From NCBI GenBank assembly GCA_030549495.1, contig JAUIRK010000883.1, forward strand, positions 298,501 to 362,500: a stretch of DNA of 64,000 nucleotides. The letters run 5' to 3'. Below, one piece after another: positions 46,036 to 58,410 of the stretch; the stretch's first letter is position 1, and every line of letters starts with the position of its first letter. Made by a program: the position numbers and the translations under genes. Under the pieces are notes generated by a model. The model had not been told where the DNA came from and made no database searches. It was given only the letters and a program-made list of their open reading frames with translations. This DNA is from Nectonema munidae (lineage: Eukaryota > Nematomorpha > Nectonematoida > Nectonematidae).

Positions 46036-47501
46036 GAGATAAGAGCAACGGTAATTATAGAGTAAAGCTAGTATATTTGTAAAAAAAAATCACACAGACG
46101 CCTAAAAATCCTCATTTCAGAGAGGTCATTGACTCCAAGCTCTTTTAGAGGACAAGCTAAATTTTCTACAATATTGGACTTTAATATTCAATGTCAATTT
46201 GAGATGTCTTATTCCAAGACTAAGTTGTCTCAGACAGAGATTTCCTAGCCCTGTTTTTTCAATATAGTTTATCTGAATACTATATCCTTCAAAATTATTT
46301 TTTCCAAGAATAAAGAAAAAAAAATTTTTATTATTTTTTTTACATTTTTATTTAATTAATTTAAAAAATTCCAATTTAAAATTGACAAGTAAGTTTATAA
46401 TAAACAAACAAATGCGCTTTAATTAACATTTTGAACTCATTGCCTTGCCACTCAGGGGCAGGTTTTGACGCCTAAGAGTAGTGCTCCAAAATGCCATGCT
46501 GAGAAGGTAAAGGAATCGCTGTGTGCTTTCATCCAAAAAACACAATAAGCATTTTGGTGCGAAATTTGCGCAAAAAGTTTCGTTTGTAAGTTCAATTGCA
46601 CACGTGTTGTGTATCAAAGTCGGCTAAATTCAAGTGGTATCAATGCCCGAATAAATCATATTCAGCAGTTTAAAATATATAAAATTGCATTGAAAATGAA
46701 AGCAGGCAATTTGTCTTTAAACTTGTGGTAATGAATGTTGCAGTTTTCTTTAAATTAAACTTGAAATTTTACATATTTAACTTAATCTTTTAGGACGTGA
46801 TATTTGACATTGATCTCCTACTTGGCTTGAAAGCTTTTCAATCGATGCTATATGACTGGTGACTCAAACATTCAGTCAAAGATATGCACATGGGATGCAG
46901 ATTTTTCATTGATTAATAATATCACAGTCGCTATCCAATGCCTTCTTGATACACTCTAATAAAGAACATGTGGCAAATTGTTCAATTTTTAAGCATAAAT
47001 CTACTTTCAGCTTCTATATTTCCCATTTTCTTAGTAAGAAAAGCGAAGAAACTCCGCAGTGCCTATCTCTTGGTTAAGTTAAAGTGACCCGTTGCATAAA
47101 GAAAGTATGCTAAAGTATGCTGAATTATGTCTATATATGAATACTCAAAGTTGTTCGTCCTTAGGTACAAAATAACATTAGCGTGGATGCAAAGCCCTGG
47201 AAAGGACTTTGGAAGAGGACTCTTTGCAAGGAAGGTGTCCTTTTAAAAAGTTTACAAAAAAGGTTGCATACTTTTTTGAGTGGCTGGCTTTTACGCAAAA
47301 GAACAAATAATTTAGGTTGAAATCAGTTATTTATTTATTTATGTATATACATATTTACACTTACAAGTATTTGCAGGATAAATAGACTGTCTACTTGTTT
47401 AATTAACAGCCATAAATCCTAATAGCAATCATCATCATCATCATCATATTGAGTCATTTCAATAGAATAAACATGGTAAAACAAACACCAAGTAGGAACA
47501 C

Positions 47502-47538
47502 ATGTGTGTGTTTGTGTGTGTGTGGGTGTGGGTGTGGA
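47502..47538. repeat. (TG)n/(GGGTGT) microsatellite
   Basis: TG-rich tract directly inside the inferred FoxA intron, 22 bp beyond the donor. Open frames of His-Thr repeats across it are artefacts. Confidence 0.9.
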
Positions 47539-47565
47539 TGAAAGAGAGATAAGCAAGCGACATAC

Positions 47566-47743
47566 TTGTATGGGGGTGGGGGTGGGGGTAGTAAAAGGAG
47601 GCTGTGTTGGCGTTTGGGGGGTGTTGATTGACAAGGTGGCTAGCATAGGAGAATCCAGTGCTATTTGCACAACTTTTATTGACAGAGGATGTTAACGAAG
47701 GATAATTCATGTAGCTTTGATACTGTTGCTGTTGTTCCTGCAT
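47566..47743 (-). CDS. FOXA: Inferred FoxA first coding exon
   Basis: From ATG at 47743 it encodes 59 residues rich in Gln, Ser, Asn, Tyr (MQEQQQQYQSYMNYPS, then SYASHLVNQHPPN and YYPHPHPHT). It ends at a consensus donor A/GTATGT (47565). Joining this A to the AT at 42596 restores the frame exactly, giving an Asn codon and then [11 protein letters not shown]. Just upstream lies a strong acceptor (TTGTCTTTTTCTTCAG, exon start 47787), so a further 5' exon or trans-spliced leader is likely. The frame is open from there to the ATG. A rival donor AAAG/GTAAGG near 47757 would skip this coding part. Short Tyr/Ser/Asn-rich N-termini are usual in FoxA. Confidence 0.55.
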
Positions 47744-47809
47744 ATTTCGTCCCTTACCTTTCTTAAAACTATCTACCACTTTGCCTTCTGAAGAAAAAGA
47801 CAAATAATG

Positions 47810-48763
47810 GAGAGAATTTTAGTTTGCTTTTTCGGTTAGATATTGGATCGCCTGGCTTCTCCTTGCTTGAGTGTTTGATGTATAAGCTTTTTAATTATAC
47901 AAATCCATGAAAATCAACAAAACTCGAAATAAACTTCATCACCTTTTACGCCTTGCCTACTAAGCTTTTTACGTTTCTTGGCAAACAAATGCAACCAATT
48001 AAATAGCCTCTTTTTAAAATCTGTTCTTTTGATTGACGTTCCTTCCTTTGATTTCTTTGGATGAAATTTTCGCGATAGTTTTTACAAAAATTGTTTACAT
48101 TGTAAAGTTGAAAATGTAAGTCCAACGATTATATATATAACAGGTATATATATATATATATATATCAAAAACAGAGGATAGTAATGTGCAAAAAATTTCT
48201 ATACACAAAAATTGCATGTGTATTGTATTTCGATATAGGCTTACTACGACGCGCGATGACTAGTTGACTTATTTACTTACTACACAAAATTGCAAATATA
48301 TCCATGATTCACAGAGATTCATGAAGAAAACTTCATTACATTTCATTGTATATATATATATATATTCATAGAGATTTTCATGAACAAAGAAGCGAAACAG
48401 ATGCTGTAAAATTGAAAAATTTAGATTGGACAAGCCAGGACCAAATTTTACAAAAAATAATCCTTTTTGTGTCCAAGAGTGTCTATGCCGAAAACCAAGA
48501 GTAGTAGGCTGCCAAGGCTTGAAAGTTTTTTCTTCAAATTTCCAATTCGGTTTGATATTCGCTTTGGCCATGTGATGTTTCGTGGGAGCTTTTTTTCAAA
48601 TTTTTCCGCCATCTTAACGAAATGACATTCTTGTTACATATATATGATCTCTAAATGGTATAAAAATAATAAGGGCACATTTGGTACTTTTAAAAATATT
48701 TATTCTTAATCAGACTTTTAAGTTCACGAAATTTTTATTCAAGTTCTTGTATACATTCATATA
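47810..48763. other. Region upstream of FoxA exon 1
   Basis: AT-rich, with TA microsatellites at 48131-48165 and 48346-48366. A minus-strand frame of 100 codons (48269-48571) begins with ATG in a good context (CACATGGCC), MAKANIKPNWKFEEKTFKPW, and is unlike any family I know. It is left as unproven. Confidence 0.3.
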
Positions 48764-49663
48764 CACAGTGCCTTGCAAAAGTTTTTGGTCACCACTGAGA
48801 TATAAATCTTTTCAAAAATCATCATATCTTTCATGTTAAAAGTTTTCGAATTCATTTAGGGATCCATAAGAACAAAACTCAATTTTGTTTCCTCTCTGAA
48901 AATTGCTTTTAGCCGATCAAACATACTCTATATAAAGTTTTTTGTCCATAATGATCTTTTTTTAATTGAAAGTTTGTCAAAGTTCTTTTTTCAGCTGGAA
49001 TCCAACTTTTCAAATTTTTTGTAAGAATACACTTTTTTGTATATTTTGAAATATTTCATGATGAATTAGTTTCATACATTATTAGCCTTGCAGACAAATT
49101 GGGACTTATTAGGATGTTCTTAATATTTTTGGAACATTTTTTCAAATCAATTTTTGAGAAAAACCCATTTTTGCCTTATTTGCAATAGTTCTTATACTTT
49201 TAAATTTCAATAAGTTTTCGAAACAATTTAGTTATATCTCTTGACTTCCATTTATCAGAGATATGACTTTGGAGCTTTAATTCTAATGAAATTTTATGAT
49301 GATCAAATCGAAAAACGCAAGCAAACAAAAGATTTTTGATAAAGGCAGAAGATTGTTAAAAATTTATCATTAAAAAAATCTGAATATAAATAAAGAATTT
49401 TTTATAAAAATAAAAAATGTTTATATGAATAAAGTTCTTTGGACGAAAACTTTTGCACGGTATTTTTAATAAGTGAACTATATAAATGAATTTTTCTATA
49501 AATATAAAAAGAGTAAAATGCTAACTTTTTACTAATATAAAAATTAATACACATATGTTTATATTTTTAGCGTATAATTCCAAATAAAATTTAAAAAAAA
49601 AAATAAAAAAACAAAAAAAATATAGTTGTTTAGTTTTGGGAGAAAATTTTTACACGTCACTGA
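48764..49663. mobile_element. Tc1-like nonautonomous element(s)
   Basis: The left end CACAGTGCCTTGCAAAAGTT then TTTGGTCACC is a typical Tc1-like terminus. A matching inverted end is at about 49440-49462 (ACGAAAACTTTTGCACGGTA). A second, weaker one is at 49640-49663 (GAAAATTTTTACACGTCACTG). So there is either one 900-bp element or a 700-bp element inside or next to a relative. No transposase frame remains. Confidence 0.7.
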
Positions 49664-51035
49664 ATATATTCAATCGTTTTATATGTATGTACCTGTCATT
49701 AGGTTGATTGCGAATATGCCATTTATATAAATGAAAGACACTTTTTTAAACTTTGAAACATTGAATAACAATTTTTGAATTTTTTGTCAAAAGTTGGGAC
49801 ATAACTAATATTCCGCATAAAAATATTATGACATAAGTTATAAAATGCATTATGAACACCTATAACAAGAAGCTTGTAACACAACTTTATCTTGCAATTT
49901 AAAGGAAAGTCAAGTTTAAAGATATTTTTTAGAAAAATTTATCAAGATCCCTATTGCGAAGAAATTTAAATCCAAAATTTTGAAATGTTCTGTCGAAAAT
50001 ATTTAAACTCTTTCCTGTTCTAAACTATAAAATGAACACAAGATTAATTCTGGCTCTCGAAAGATAAATAGATTTTAAGTTGTCATTCAACGAAATTTTT
50101 TTCCTTTTTATAAATTTTTGTTTAACTAATTTGAAGTTGGAAACAATGATGCAACACTTGTGCATTTTGCATTAACTCCATTTTCACTTATAAGGCATAT
50201 CACAGTAGCAAAATTTTTCTATTTTTGGTTTCATAGAATCAAATTACTTTTGCTAAAATTGAATCAGAGAATATCTACTAACCTAATCCTACTAAGAATA
50301 GGAGATTTTTTTATAGTCCATGCGGAAGAAATATATTTGTGTCTTTGGACATCGAAGTATTCAATCTTAAGTAAATGTAGTTTCTGCTTCACAAAGCTAA
50401 ACAAATTCAGTCAATTTTTTTCTTTTTTAAGAAGGTAATAACTTTTTACAGAAATCTAGCTCGAAATCTTCTCAAAACTTTTCAAAAACTAAATTTTTTT
50501 CAAAAAAAATATTAAAAATATTTCGATGTACTTCAATTTTTTGAACTTTTTAGAATGAAAATAAATTCTTCTCATTTTTTTTATAAATGAACATCTTTAT
50601 TTCTCATTTATAAGTAATTGAAAGCAATAAAATGTACCATGGCCGGACATCTGAACTATAGACACTTGGCCGAAAAACATTTTAACAAATGCAGTGTACT
50701 TTAATTATACTATAAGAAATACAGTGAGTATAAAAAAAATCGATTTTCTGAAAGCAATTACGCACAATATTGGAATGTTTAACAAATTTATGTTCCATTT
50801 TTTTTTAAAATTAATTTATAGTTTTATCAATTTTATAATTGCAATTAATTATATTACTAAAACAAAAAGTTTACTTCTATCATTTAAAAATATGAATGTT
50901 AGTGTGAGCATCTTTCTGGCTGTATTTTTTTTTAGAGTTTGAGTGTTTTGACATCAAAAAAAATTTTTTTATAGTTTTTTTGAAGTTTGGAAATATTCTA
51001 AACTGTATTTACAGTTTTGTAGAAATATTCGTTCA
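49664..51035. other. AT-rich region without recognised genes
   Basis: Open frames at 50160-50438 and 50694-50942 are low-complexity Phe/Leu/Ile strings expected by chance in such DNA. Confidence 0.35.
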
Positions 51036-51215
51036 CCAAAAGTTTATTCCGTCAAAAGTCCGTTCGGTAAAGTTTTGTTCGAACAAATGTCCATTCCGCC
51101 AAATATATTTTCTTTCGGCTAAATGTTTGTTCCTCCAAATGTCTCTCGGCCAGATGTTCTTCGGTGATTGTCTTTCGGCCAAATATCTATCGGCTAAATG
51201 TCCTAGTACCTAAAA
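51036..51215. repeat. Degenerate 16-17-bp minisatellite
   Basis: About ten units of the form TTCGGCCAAATGTCT (for example TTCCGCCAAATAT, TTCGGCTAAATGTTTG, CTCGGCCAGATGTTC, ATCGGCTAAATGTCC). The words resemble those in the element at 8671-8989 and the core at 7703-7780. Confidence 0.8.
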
Positions 51216-52034
51216 TGCAACGCATTATTTTTAATTTGTTTTTTCCTCTTAAATAGGTAAATAAGATCTCCGTTCTTTTCGGTTTATTTCGGTAAAAAGG
51301 AACATCTCACCAAATTCAAAGACGCCACATGGTTCAAATGAGATCTAGCTGGTTGTTTTAGTGCTAAATTCTTGAAAGTGCTGTCAAACCGGATGGAGAT
51401 AGATTTTGTCAGTGCCTTTCTCCTACTAAAATACAAAATTGTTGATTCAATTGCGAAATCTGAAAGCTGTCATGATAGTTGACAGATTTCTCTTAAAAAT
51501 GGCATTTAAAATTTTGTTAGTGATAAAAAATTAAGTGAACTCAGGCTTAGAACAAAGCATTTACCATATGTAAAAGGGTGGAACGAAAAATTTTCCCTAG
51601 AACTGCACAAACGCTCTTGAAGATCCTTGTATGGGCAATGTTTCGCACCCTTTTTGAACTTGGGACCAAATTATGGATAGAAATTTTGATGGAACATAGA
51701 AACGTTTTAAAGCATGTTTAAGCAAATTCTCATTAAAAAATTATATTAGATGTGAAAAATTACACTACTCACACCCCCATATGTTATAAATAAAATATTA
51801 AGGCATATTGCTAACAAATATATAAAAATATAGATATCATACCTGTCAACCTAAAATTATTGAAACCTGAAGATTCTTTATTTTTTTGGGGGAAAAACAG
51901 CAAGATTTTGACTGGAACAGATAAAACTGAATTAATCTACATAATTCTATTTTTTTCCTCTTTGAATTCCTCTAATAAACTAATATGGCGGTCTAGATTT
52001 TTTTACCTTCACAATACGAGTTACTATTTTTCCT

Positions 52035-53096
52035 TTTAAATGATTGATTGGAATTGCTCTCAGTGTTCAAGAGATGTCTTGAATGAAAACTCTAAAGATG
52101 ATGAAAGTGAACATATGCATTGCACTGAAAAGAGGTTTTAATAAAGTCTAAGACAAATATTCATCTTTTGGTTTGAATTTTATATGTGAATAAGAAAGAT
52201 TTGAAGAAGTCTCAAAACTTAAATGTTAAGTCTATGAATGTTCTAATAATTCAAAACTTGATCATCTTATCGGCAAAATTGATTCACTTAAAAGAAGTGT
52301 TAAAGGATTGTCTGCATCTACCACCAAAAATATACGCTGAATAAAAAGGTTACAGGTTCTACATATGCTGATGTAGCAAGAAAAATGAGTAACTATTTTT
52401 TGTCCATAAAGATGAAGCCTACCAATGATTTGATAATGAACTCCTCGAAATACTTAGAGAATGTTCAAGTGCACCCCATTAAGAGTCTCAAGAAGAACTT
52501 TATTTTCAATTTCAAAGACACACTGAATATGAACAAAGCCAATGAAATTGTGACTCCAAAAAATATAAAGGTGGAAAAAGTTAAAAGATATTTACCTAAG
52601 ATCAGTCTCAATTTATCTAATACAGAAGACTTTGTGAGTCAGTCTATTCTAACTAAAAATCCTGAAATTAAAAAGTTGACAGAGGATGGTGAAAGGTTTA
52701 AGCTACTTTTCTCTAAGAAAAAGTAAAAAAAAAAACTTTTTTCTTCTTCTATATCCTCTAAAATATTTAAACTCATTTCAGATAAGATAAGATTTGACGT
52801 TAAACTATATTTTGATTTGAATAGATGTAAAGCCTTTCCGTTTGTATTTTATAAACATTCTTCAAATTGCTCTCTTATTGGACATACAGCATCAAATTGT
52901 AAAAGATTATCACTCTGTATAGGTGCTGTAGAGAATCTTATAATGGTAAGAATTGCTGAAAAGTGTCGGACAATGACTGTTGTATAAATTGTAAGTCGAA
53001 AGGCTTGGAAGATTTTAATCACTCTGCTATGGACTTTAAATGTCCTCCCTCTTGTTCAAAGAGAAATAAATACGCTCAAATTGAATCCATCATATC
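52035..53096 (+). pseudogene. LINE ORF1 with CCHC knuckles, broken
   Basis: N-terminal Cys-containing WNCSQCSRDV; a helix with KIDSLKRSVKGLSAS; GSTYADVARKMS at about 52350-52390; an open stretch of 113 codons (52385-52726); then zinc-knuckle remains including IGHTASNCKRLSLC and INCKSKGLEDFNHSA, MDFKCPP at about 52875-53050. This is the nucleic-acid-binding ORF1 type of Jockey-like LINEs. Several frame breaks. Confidence 0.7.
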
Positions 53097-53214
53097 ATGA
53101 ATGACGCAACTGCTGAAAAATCAGCTGATGGGTATGGACTTAGTTCTAGCAATCACTTTTTTCATCAAAGTCAACTTACTAATGAGGATGATTGTTTTGT
53201 CGATAGACGTTAAA

Positions 53215-53900
53215 TAATTTCAGCATTGTTAGTATCAATAAACAGCAAATTCGATGAACTTGACACGTTTGTTAAAAGATTTTCTTGCACATATAAACAA
53301 AATATCCAAGTCATATGTCTTCAAGAGACGTGGGCAAATGAAAACATTCTTTATAATTTTGTTCTTTATAATTTTATAAGTTACTTTAGTGATATAAGTT
53401 CACATCGTGCTTTATGCTTTTTCATAGAGAAAAGTCTTCGTTTCAGAACATTAAGTAAGTTTCCACTAACAGCTTTGAACATTTTTCGATGGAAATTCTG
53501 AATTTGTATGATAAAGGAGTAATTATACATAATATATATCGTAGACAAACATTTCTTTCTTGTATAATAATGAATATGTTTTATGAATTACCAATATATA
53601 TATATGGGAGATATGATAGATTTTCAATTCTATCCTATCCTTATTTTTTGCTGCGATTTTAGCATTGACATTTCCAAATCTAGCTCTAAGTTTTTTTGTG
53701 ATGTTTTGTCAAACGGATTCAAATTTTGTATAAACTCTCCAACACGTCCTTCTTCCAATACTATCTATCATAGACAATTTTCTCCTCCCAAATTCATTTT
53801 CAGCTTACAAAGCATTAGTCATGGAAACGTATTTTTCTGATCACTTCTCTATCTGTCTCTCGATTGATTTGAAAATAAAACATTCTATGCATATGATAAA
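53215..53900 (+). pseudogene. LINE ORF2 endonuclease part, broken
   Basis: IQVICLQETWANEN (about 53305-53345) contains the catalytic Glu motif (LQETW) of apurinic-like endonucleases. YFSDISSHRALCFFIEKS follows. Near 53830 YFSDHFSICLSIDLK is the terminal SDH motif. Interrupted by stops and shifts. Confidence 0.75.
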
Positions 53901-54551
53901 TCAACTACTTTTGATTGTTCCAGTATCATAAAGTTGATTGCTTATTTGTTTTGGAAAAGTTTGAGTTTAGTCCTGAAATACTTTTTGATAAAGTTACTCT
54001 TTTATTTTCTTCCTTAGTTCATGATTCACAAAGTAATAACAAATCAAGGTATAAAGTAATGTTTGAACCGTGGATAAAACCTGACATACTCAAGCTTATT
54101 AAAAATCGAGATTTATTATTATGGAAAAATGAAAAGTTCGTAAAATAATTATTCTTTATATAAAGACAACTTCATTACACTTCGAAACTAAAACAAGATT
54201 ACCTATTTTAAAAAAGAGTACAATAAAGCCTATTTTAATTTCAAAGGAAGTTGAAAAGAAATTTGATTAGAGATCAATACTTTCATTAAACCAAATAAGG
54301 AAAACATTGATAGACAGACTATAGAGATTGATGGAGGCCAATTCGTTCTTGATATAAAGAAAGTATTGTTAATAAATTGAATGATTCGTTTGTTTTGCCT
54401 AACACATCTCCAACATATATTTTCAATTCAACCGGAAATCAAAACGGTGAAAACTTTTGTTAAGATTTTATAGATCAAAATGACGTTTTAGTTGCAGTAC
54501 AGGATTGTGAATTGAAAATGACAACAGATACTTACTTACCATATAAAGTTA

Positions 54552-55331
54552 GTGTTAGATAGTTTCTCTTCTGTTTTATCAAAATGCTTCAACATTTGCA
54601 TCCAGCATTATGTTTTTCCGTCTCTTCTAAAATTGAACAAAGTTATTGCTGTTCACAAAAAAGGTAGTAGTTATACTTTATCAAACTTCAGACCGATCTC
54701 AATAATCCCAGTTTTCTCGAAAATTTTTGAGAAAATGATCTATTTCCAAATTTTACGTTTTTTAACAAAAAGTAACACATATTTCTGCAAACAATTTGCG
54801 TTTAGACAGAATTTTTCTACCGAACTTCTTCACAGTTTTTTGATCGATAAAATCATATCTCATTTAGAAAACAAAAAAAATGCTGGATTAAACTTTTTGG
54901 ATCTTACTAAGGCGTTTGATTCAATTTCTCACGATCTTTTATTGTCAAAACTTCTCAGTTATGGGTTCTTGCAAAGCACCTGTAGTTTCATAGCTCCTTA
55001 CTTGAAAAACCGAGGACAATTTGTTTCTTTAAAAGATGTGAACTCTGTCATCAGATGTTTAACACGAGGTGTACCTCAAGGATCAATTCTTGGGCCTCTG
55101 TTCTTTGTTTTATACATTAATAAATTGCAAAAATCCTCTCACTTTTTCGACTTTTTAATGTATGCTGATGATGTCACCTTGTTTTTTGATTACAATGTTT
55201 TGAAATTTGACACTTATGTAGCCAATCTTCTGAAAGTGTATGATTGGTTTGAGAATAATGCCTTGACGATTAATGTGAGCAAAACTAAAGCAATGGTAGT
55301 GTCAACAAGTAATAAAGTTAATCTACTATAA
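54552..55331 (+). pseudogene. LINE reverse transcriptase core, 259 codons open
   Basis: RT blocks in order: NKVIAVHKKGSSYTLSNFRP and ISIIPVFSKIFEKMIYFQI; FAFRQNFSTELL; LDLTKAFDSISHDLLLSKL with the first catalytic Asp; RGVPQGSILGPLFFVLYIN; FLMYADDVTLFFD with the YADD catalytic pair; and INVSKTKAMVVS. The catalytic residues are all kept, but the frame is open only within RT and it has lost its connection to the endonuclease. Downstream, 55589-55777 encodes the C-terminal LLKIKDLYNLKLGTFLLDCL block in another frame. Confidence 0.9.
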
Positions 55332-56209
55332 GCGTTGTAGACAGTTTTAATCTGATTGGTTTATATATTGATCCAAAACTGAATTTTAAAGATCATTTAA
55401 ATCACCTGAATATAAAACGTAGTAAAGTGATTGGTATAATGAAACATTCAAAAAAGTTTTTTCCTCTGAATAATTATATACAAAACCATTTTTCTACCTC
55501 ACTCAAACTATAGTCTTATAAATTTTGGACACTCAAATATAGAACTCTAGGAAACTTTGAATCGCAAAGCACGTAAACTCTTTGCAACTTGAACAAGTTT
55601 TCTCATTCAGAACATTTATTTCGGAAATTTGGATTACTTAAAATCAAAGACCTTTATAATCTGAAACTGGGTACCTTTTTACTCGATTGCCTAAGCAATG
55701 CTTACTCCTTCCGAACACCTTCAAGACGTACCAAACCTTTTTATATACTCAAACTCTCCCACGAGTCAGTGATGTAGAAAGTACCAACATTTTACGCAAG
55801 TTATCGTCACCTTATTGGAGAAAGTTGCTCCTCAGTTGCAAAATTTAAAAAGTTATTCAAAAAGAAAGTCATCTCTGATTTTATCGCGAAACGATCAATT
55901 GCCAAATAAAAAAATGGGTTTTTCTGTAAATTTCAACATTCTTTTATTTAGAATACTTGCTTGTTTTTTTATAAAGTTAGATTTCTTTATTGCGCTTTTC
56001 ATAAACTTTTGGAAGCTAACTTGCTCGAGGTATCATTTTATTTTATTTTATAAGTTCAACTGATTATGCTATCTTCTTCTTCTTCTTGTTCTTCTTCTTC
56101 TTCTATTTAATCAAAGGAATCAAAGAATTTAAGTCAAAACCAAAAAAAAAGTTAACACAATAAATTACTTAGCTAAACTTGAACTAAAATGGTTTTCTTC
56201 CAAAAAAGT

Positions 56210-57350
56210 CAACAATAACACACTTAATTGAATTTTCTAATGAATTTTCTTTAGAAATGAATAATAATAAAACAGTAAATGTTATATATTTAGACTTTCA
56301 GAAAGCTTTTGACACTGTTCCCCATGAAAGACTTATATTAAAGCTGAAATCCTTCGGTATAAATAACCATCTCATAGAATGGTTGAGAGATTATATTTTT
56401 AACAGAAAATTTGTAGTTCTATTGAATGAAATCTGTTCAGAAAGCTCTGAAATTATAAGTAGAATCCCACAAGGTTCAGTATTAGGACCGATTTTCTTTT
56501 CTATATTCATGAATGATATAAGTGATAATTTGAAATCAAATGTAAAAATTTATGCTGATGATATTAAATTATTCAAGGGTTGTAGTGGCGGTGGCAAAAA
56601 AAAGTTACAAGCGGATTTATATAAAATATATAAATGAAGTAGAGAATGGGATTTGCAAATCAATAGAAACAAGTGCTGTCACCTTCTATTTGGAAAAACA
56701 GATGATACTAATTTTTATATAGGTAGAACTAAACTTAATCAAGTTGAAAAGCACAATGATTTAGGATGAATTGTTGATTCAAAATTTTGTTTTTCTGATC
56801 ATGTTTGTCATGTTGTAAAGAAAGCTTTCTCTATATTACACATGTTAAACAATATTTTGTGCTATCTGACATTGAAGTTTCTCTCCATCTGTTCAAATCT
56901 TTAGTCTTGTAACCTGTTTTAGAATAGGGATATGTGATTTTTGGAAATTCTTCAATCATAAACATCAGAAAAATAGAAAACGTTCAGAGAGTATTTACAA
57001 AACAATTGCAAGGAATGAAAAGTTTATGTTACATTAGAAGATTGGAGAAAAGTAATCTTCTACTCACAGAGAATTTCAGGATAACATTCCCTGGAATTTA
57101 AACCTAATTCTTACCAAAGCAATTATAGACAACACTATTTAACACAAAAAGCATATAATCACTGGAATGCTTTGCCGAATAAAGTTGTCGATTCCTTGAA
57201 TATATAAATATCTTTGAAAGAAAGCTTGATGATTTTTGGAAAGATAAAAGATATCTCATTATTTGATTGATTTGTATTTTATTTGTATATTATATTTGAT
57301 GCAATTCACATAGGCGATCATAGACTTATGTTATGTTATGTTATGTTAAT
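56210..57350 (+). mobile_element. Second LINE, 5'-truncated, (TTATG)n tail
   Basis: It begins within RT: NVIYLDFQKAFDTVPHERL (first Asp), RIPQGSVLGPIFFSIFMNDI, VKIYADDIKLF (YADD). 126 codons are open (56257-56637). After a stop, WDLQINRNKCCHLLFGK, NDLG and DSKFCFSDHVCHVVKKA continue the thumb region, and ERKLDDFWKDKR lies near the end of the protein (about 57215-57250). It terminates in TTATG repeats at 57327-57348, a usual LINE 3' tail. Sequence blocks differ from the LINE at 52030, so this is another family (CR1/Daphne-like). Several breaks, inactive. Confidence 0.88.
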
Positions 57351-58410
57351 AAAAAACAAAGATATACACCAAATGAATAATTTTTTTCCATTGTTATATG
57401 TTTTGGTTGCTTTCTTTGCCAGATTCAGTAATGCATCTTCCGGCCTCCAATTATAATAAATATTTTTGCTTTCTGTGGTATGTGTCTTCATGGCTGAAAA
57501 CAACTTTTTATATAAATAATTTTTCACACTTAAAATTTATATATGTGTAATTAAACTAATTTTTATAATTTTAAAATATATTATTAACATTTTTTTTAAA
57601 AAATTTTAATTATAAAATTTGTAAAAGTCGGAGGATAATTATGGAGACTGTGAGAAAGCAACCGAAAACTAGGAGTCTCCCAGTATTTATGGGAGAGTTG
57701 ACAAGCATGACATATGAATATATACAATTAAATATATTAAAAAACAAATATATAGATAAAAAAAGTACAACAATATTGATTTAAATATATGGAAAACAAT
57801 ATCAATAAAATGACATTTCAAAAATGAAAAAAATTAAAAATTTCAATAAACATGACGTTTAGAATATAGGAAGATACAAATAACTGAATATTTTAATTCA
57901 AGCAAAGTATGTTGGTGTATATACAGGAAATGATGTGCTTATCTAGCATACATTCTTCTCAGTATAAATGCAAAATGGTTCAAAGAAGTGAATTTAACAA
58001 TGAATTTTTATATTTTATCTTCGTTTATCCTGATGTTTATTATTACGCAATTCAGAGTCGTCAATATTTACAAGATTGAGAAAAGTTAAATCAAATTGTG
58101 CCACGCAAATCGATGCCAAAATATGTTTCTTTTTTTCTTCCCTCAATTTAAAGTTTTAAATTTTGTGAGTAATTGCGGAATAAAATTTCATATAGAATAA
58201 AATACAGACAAACCGATTTTAGATTGGTAGTTAAGAATAAACTTTTCAATATTTTAATTTGTGAAAGATTCAACCGTTTTGGAATATTATTTAAATGCTT
58301 ATGATATGAAATGAAGTTGATTATGATTTGATTTGGTTATATGGAGACTAAGTCCATAGCCGATAAAACGTAAATGTTCAGAAATTTTTGTAAGATATAA
58401 TAGTATACTA
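57351..58410. other. AT-rich region without recognised genes
   Basis: No gene or repeat I can support; short frame 57336-57527 minus is without homology. Confidence 0.4.

Larger units (their letters stand above)
42597..47565 (-). other. Inferred FoxA intron 1
   Basis: Donor GTATGT at 47565-47560, acceptor TTTGCATTTTTAG at 42609-42597. The intron holds a Tigger-like MITE (45294-45643), a foldback element (45642-46035), a hAT-like scrap with GGGGTCGATAA words (about 43840-43885), and a CG-containing island at 44030-44720. On the minus strand that island ends in a strong donor-like CTAG/GTAAGC at 44650, possibly an alternative first exon or enhancer. A minus-strand frame at 44029-44376 with an Asp run is in this island; I do not recognise it. 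Confidence 0.5.
52030..56060 (+). mobile_element. Near full-length decayed LINE (CCHC ORF1, EN, RT)
   Basis: The domain order is complete for a Jockey/CR1-group non-LTR retrotransposon: ORF1 (about 52035-53096), then ORF2 endonuclease (about 53215-53900), RT (54552-55331) and C-terminal region (to about 55900). No RNase H domain is seen. Many frameshifts and stops break both ORFs, so it is inactive. The 5' end is set by the first ORF1-like peptide (DWNCSQCSRDVLNENSK at about 52045). The 3' end is uncertain and may extend into the CTT-rich run at 56070-56105. Confidence 0.85.

Noticed and set aside
47419-47560. His/Thr/Pro-rich peptides over the TG repeat
   Set aside because: Microsatellite translation; the inferred FoxA exon ends before the repeat.
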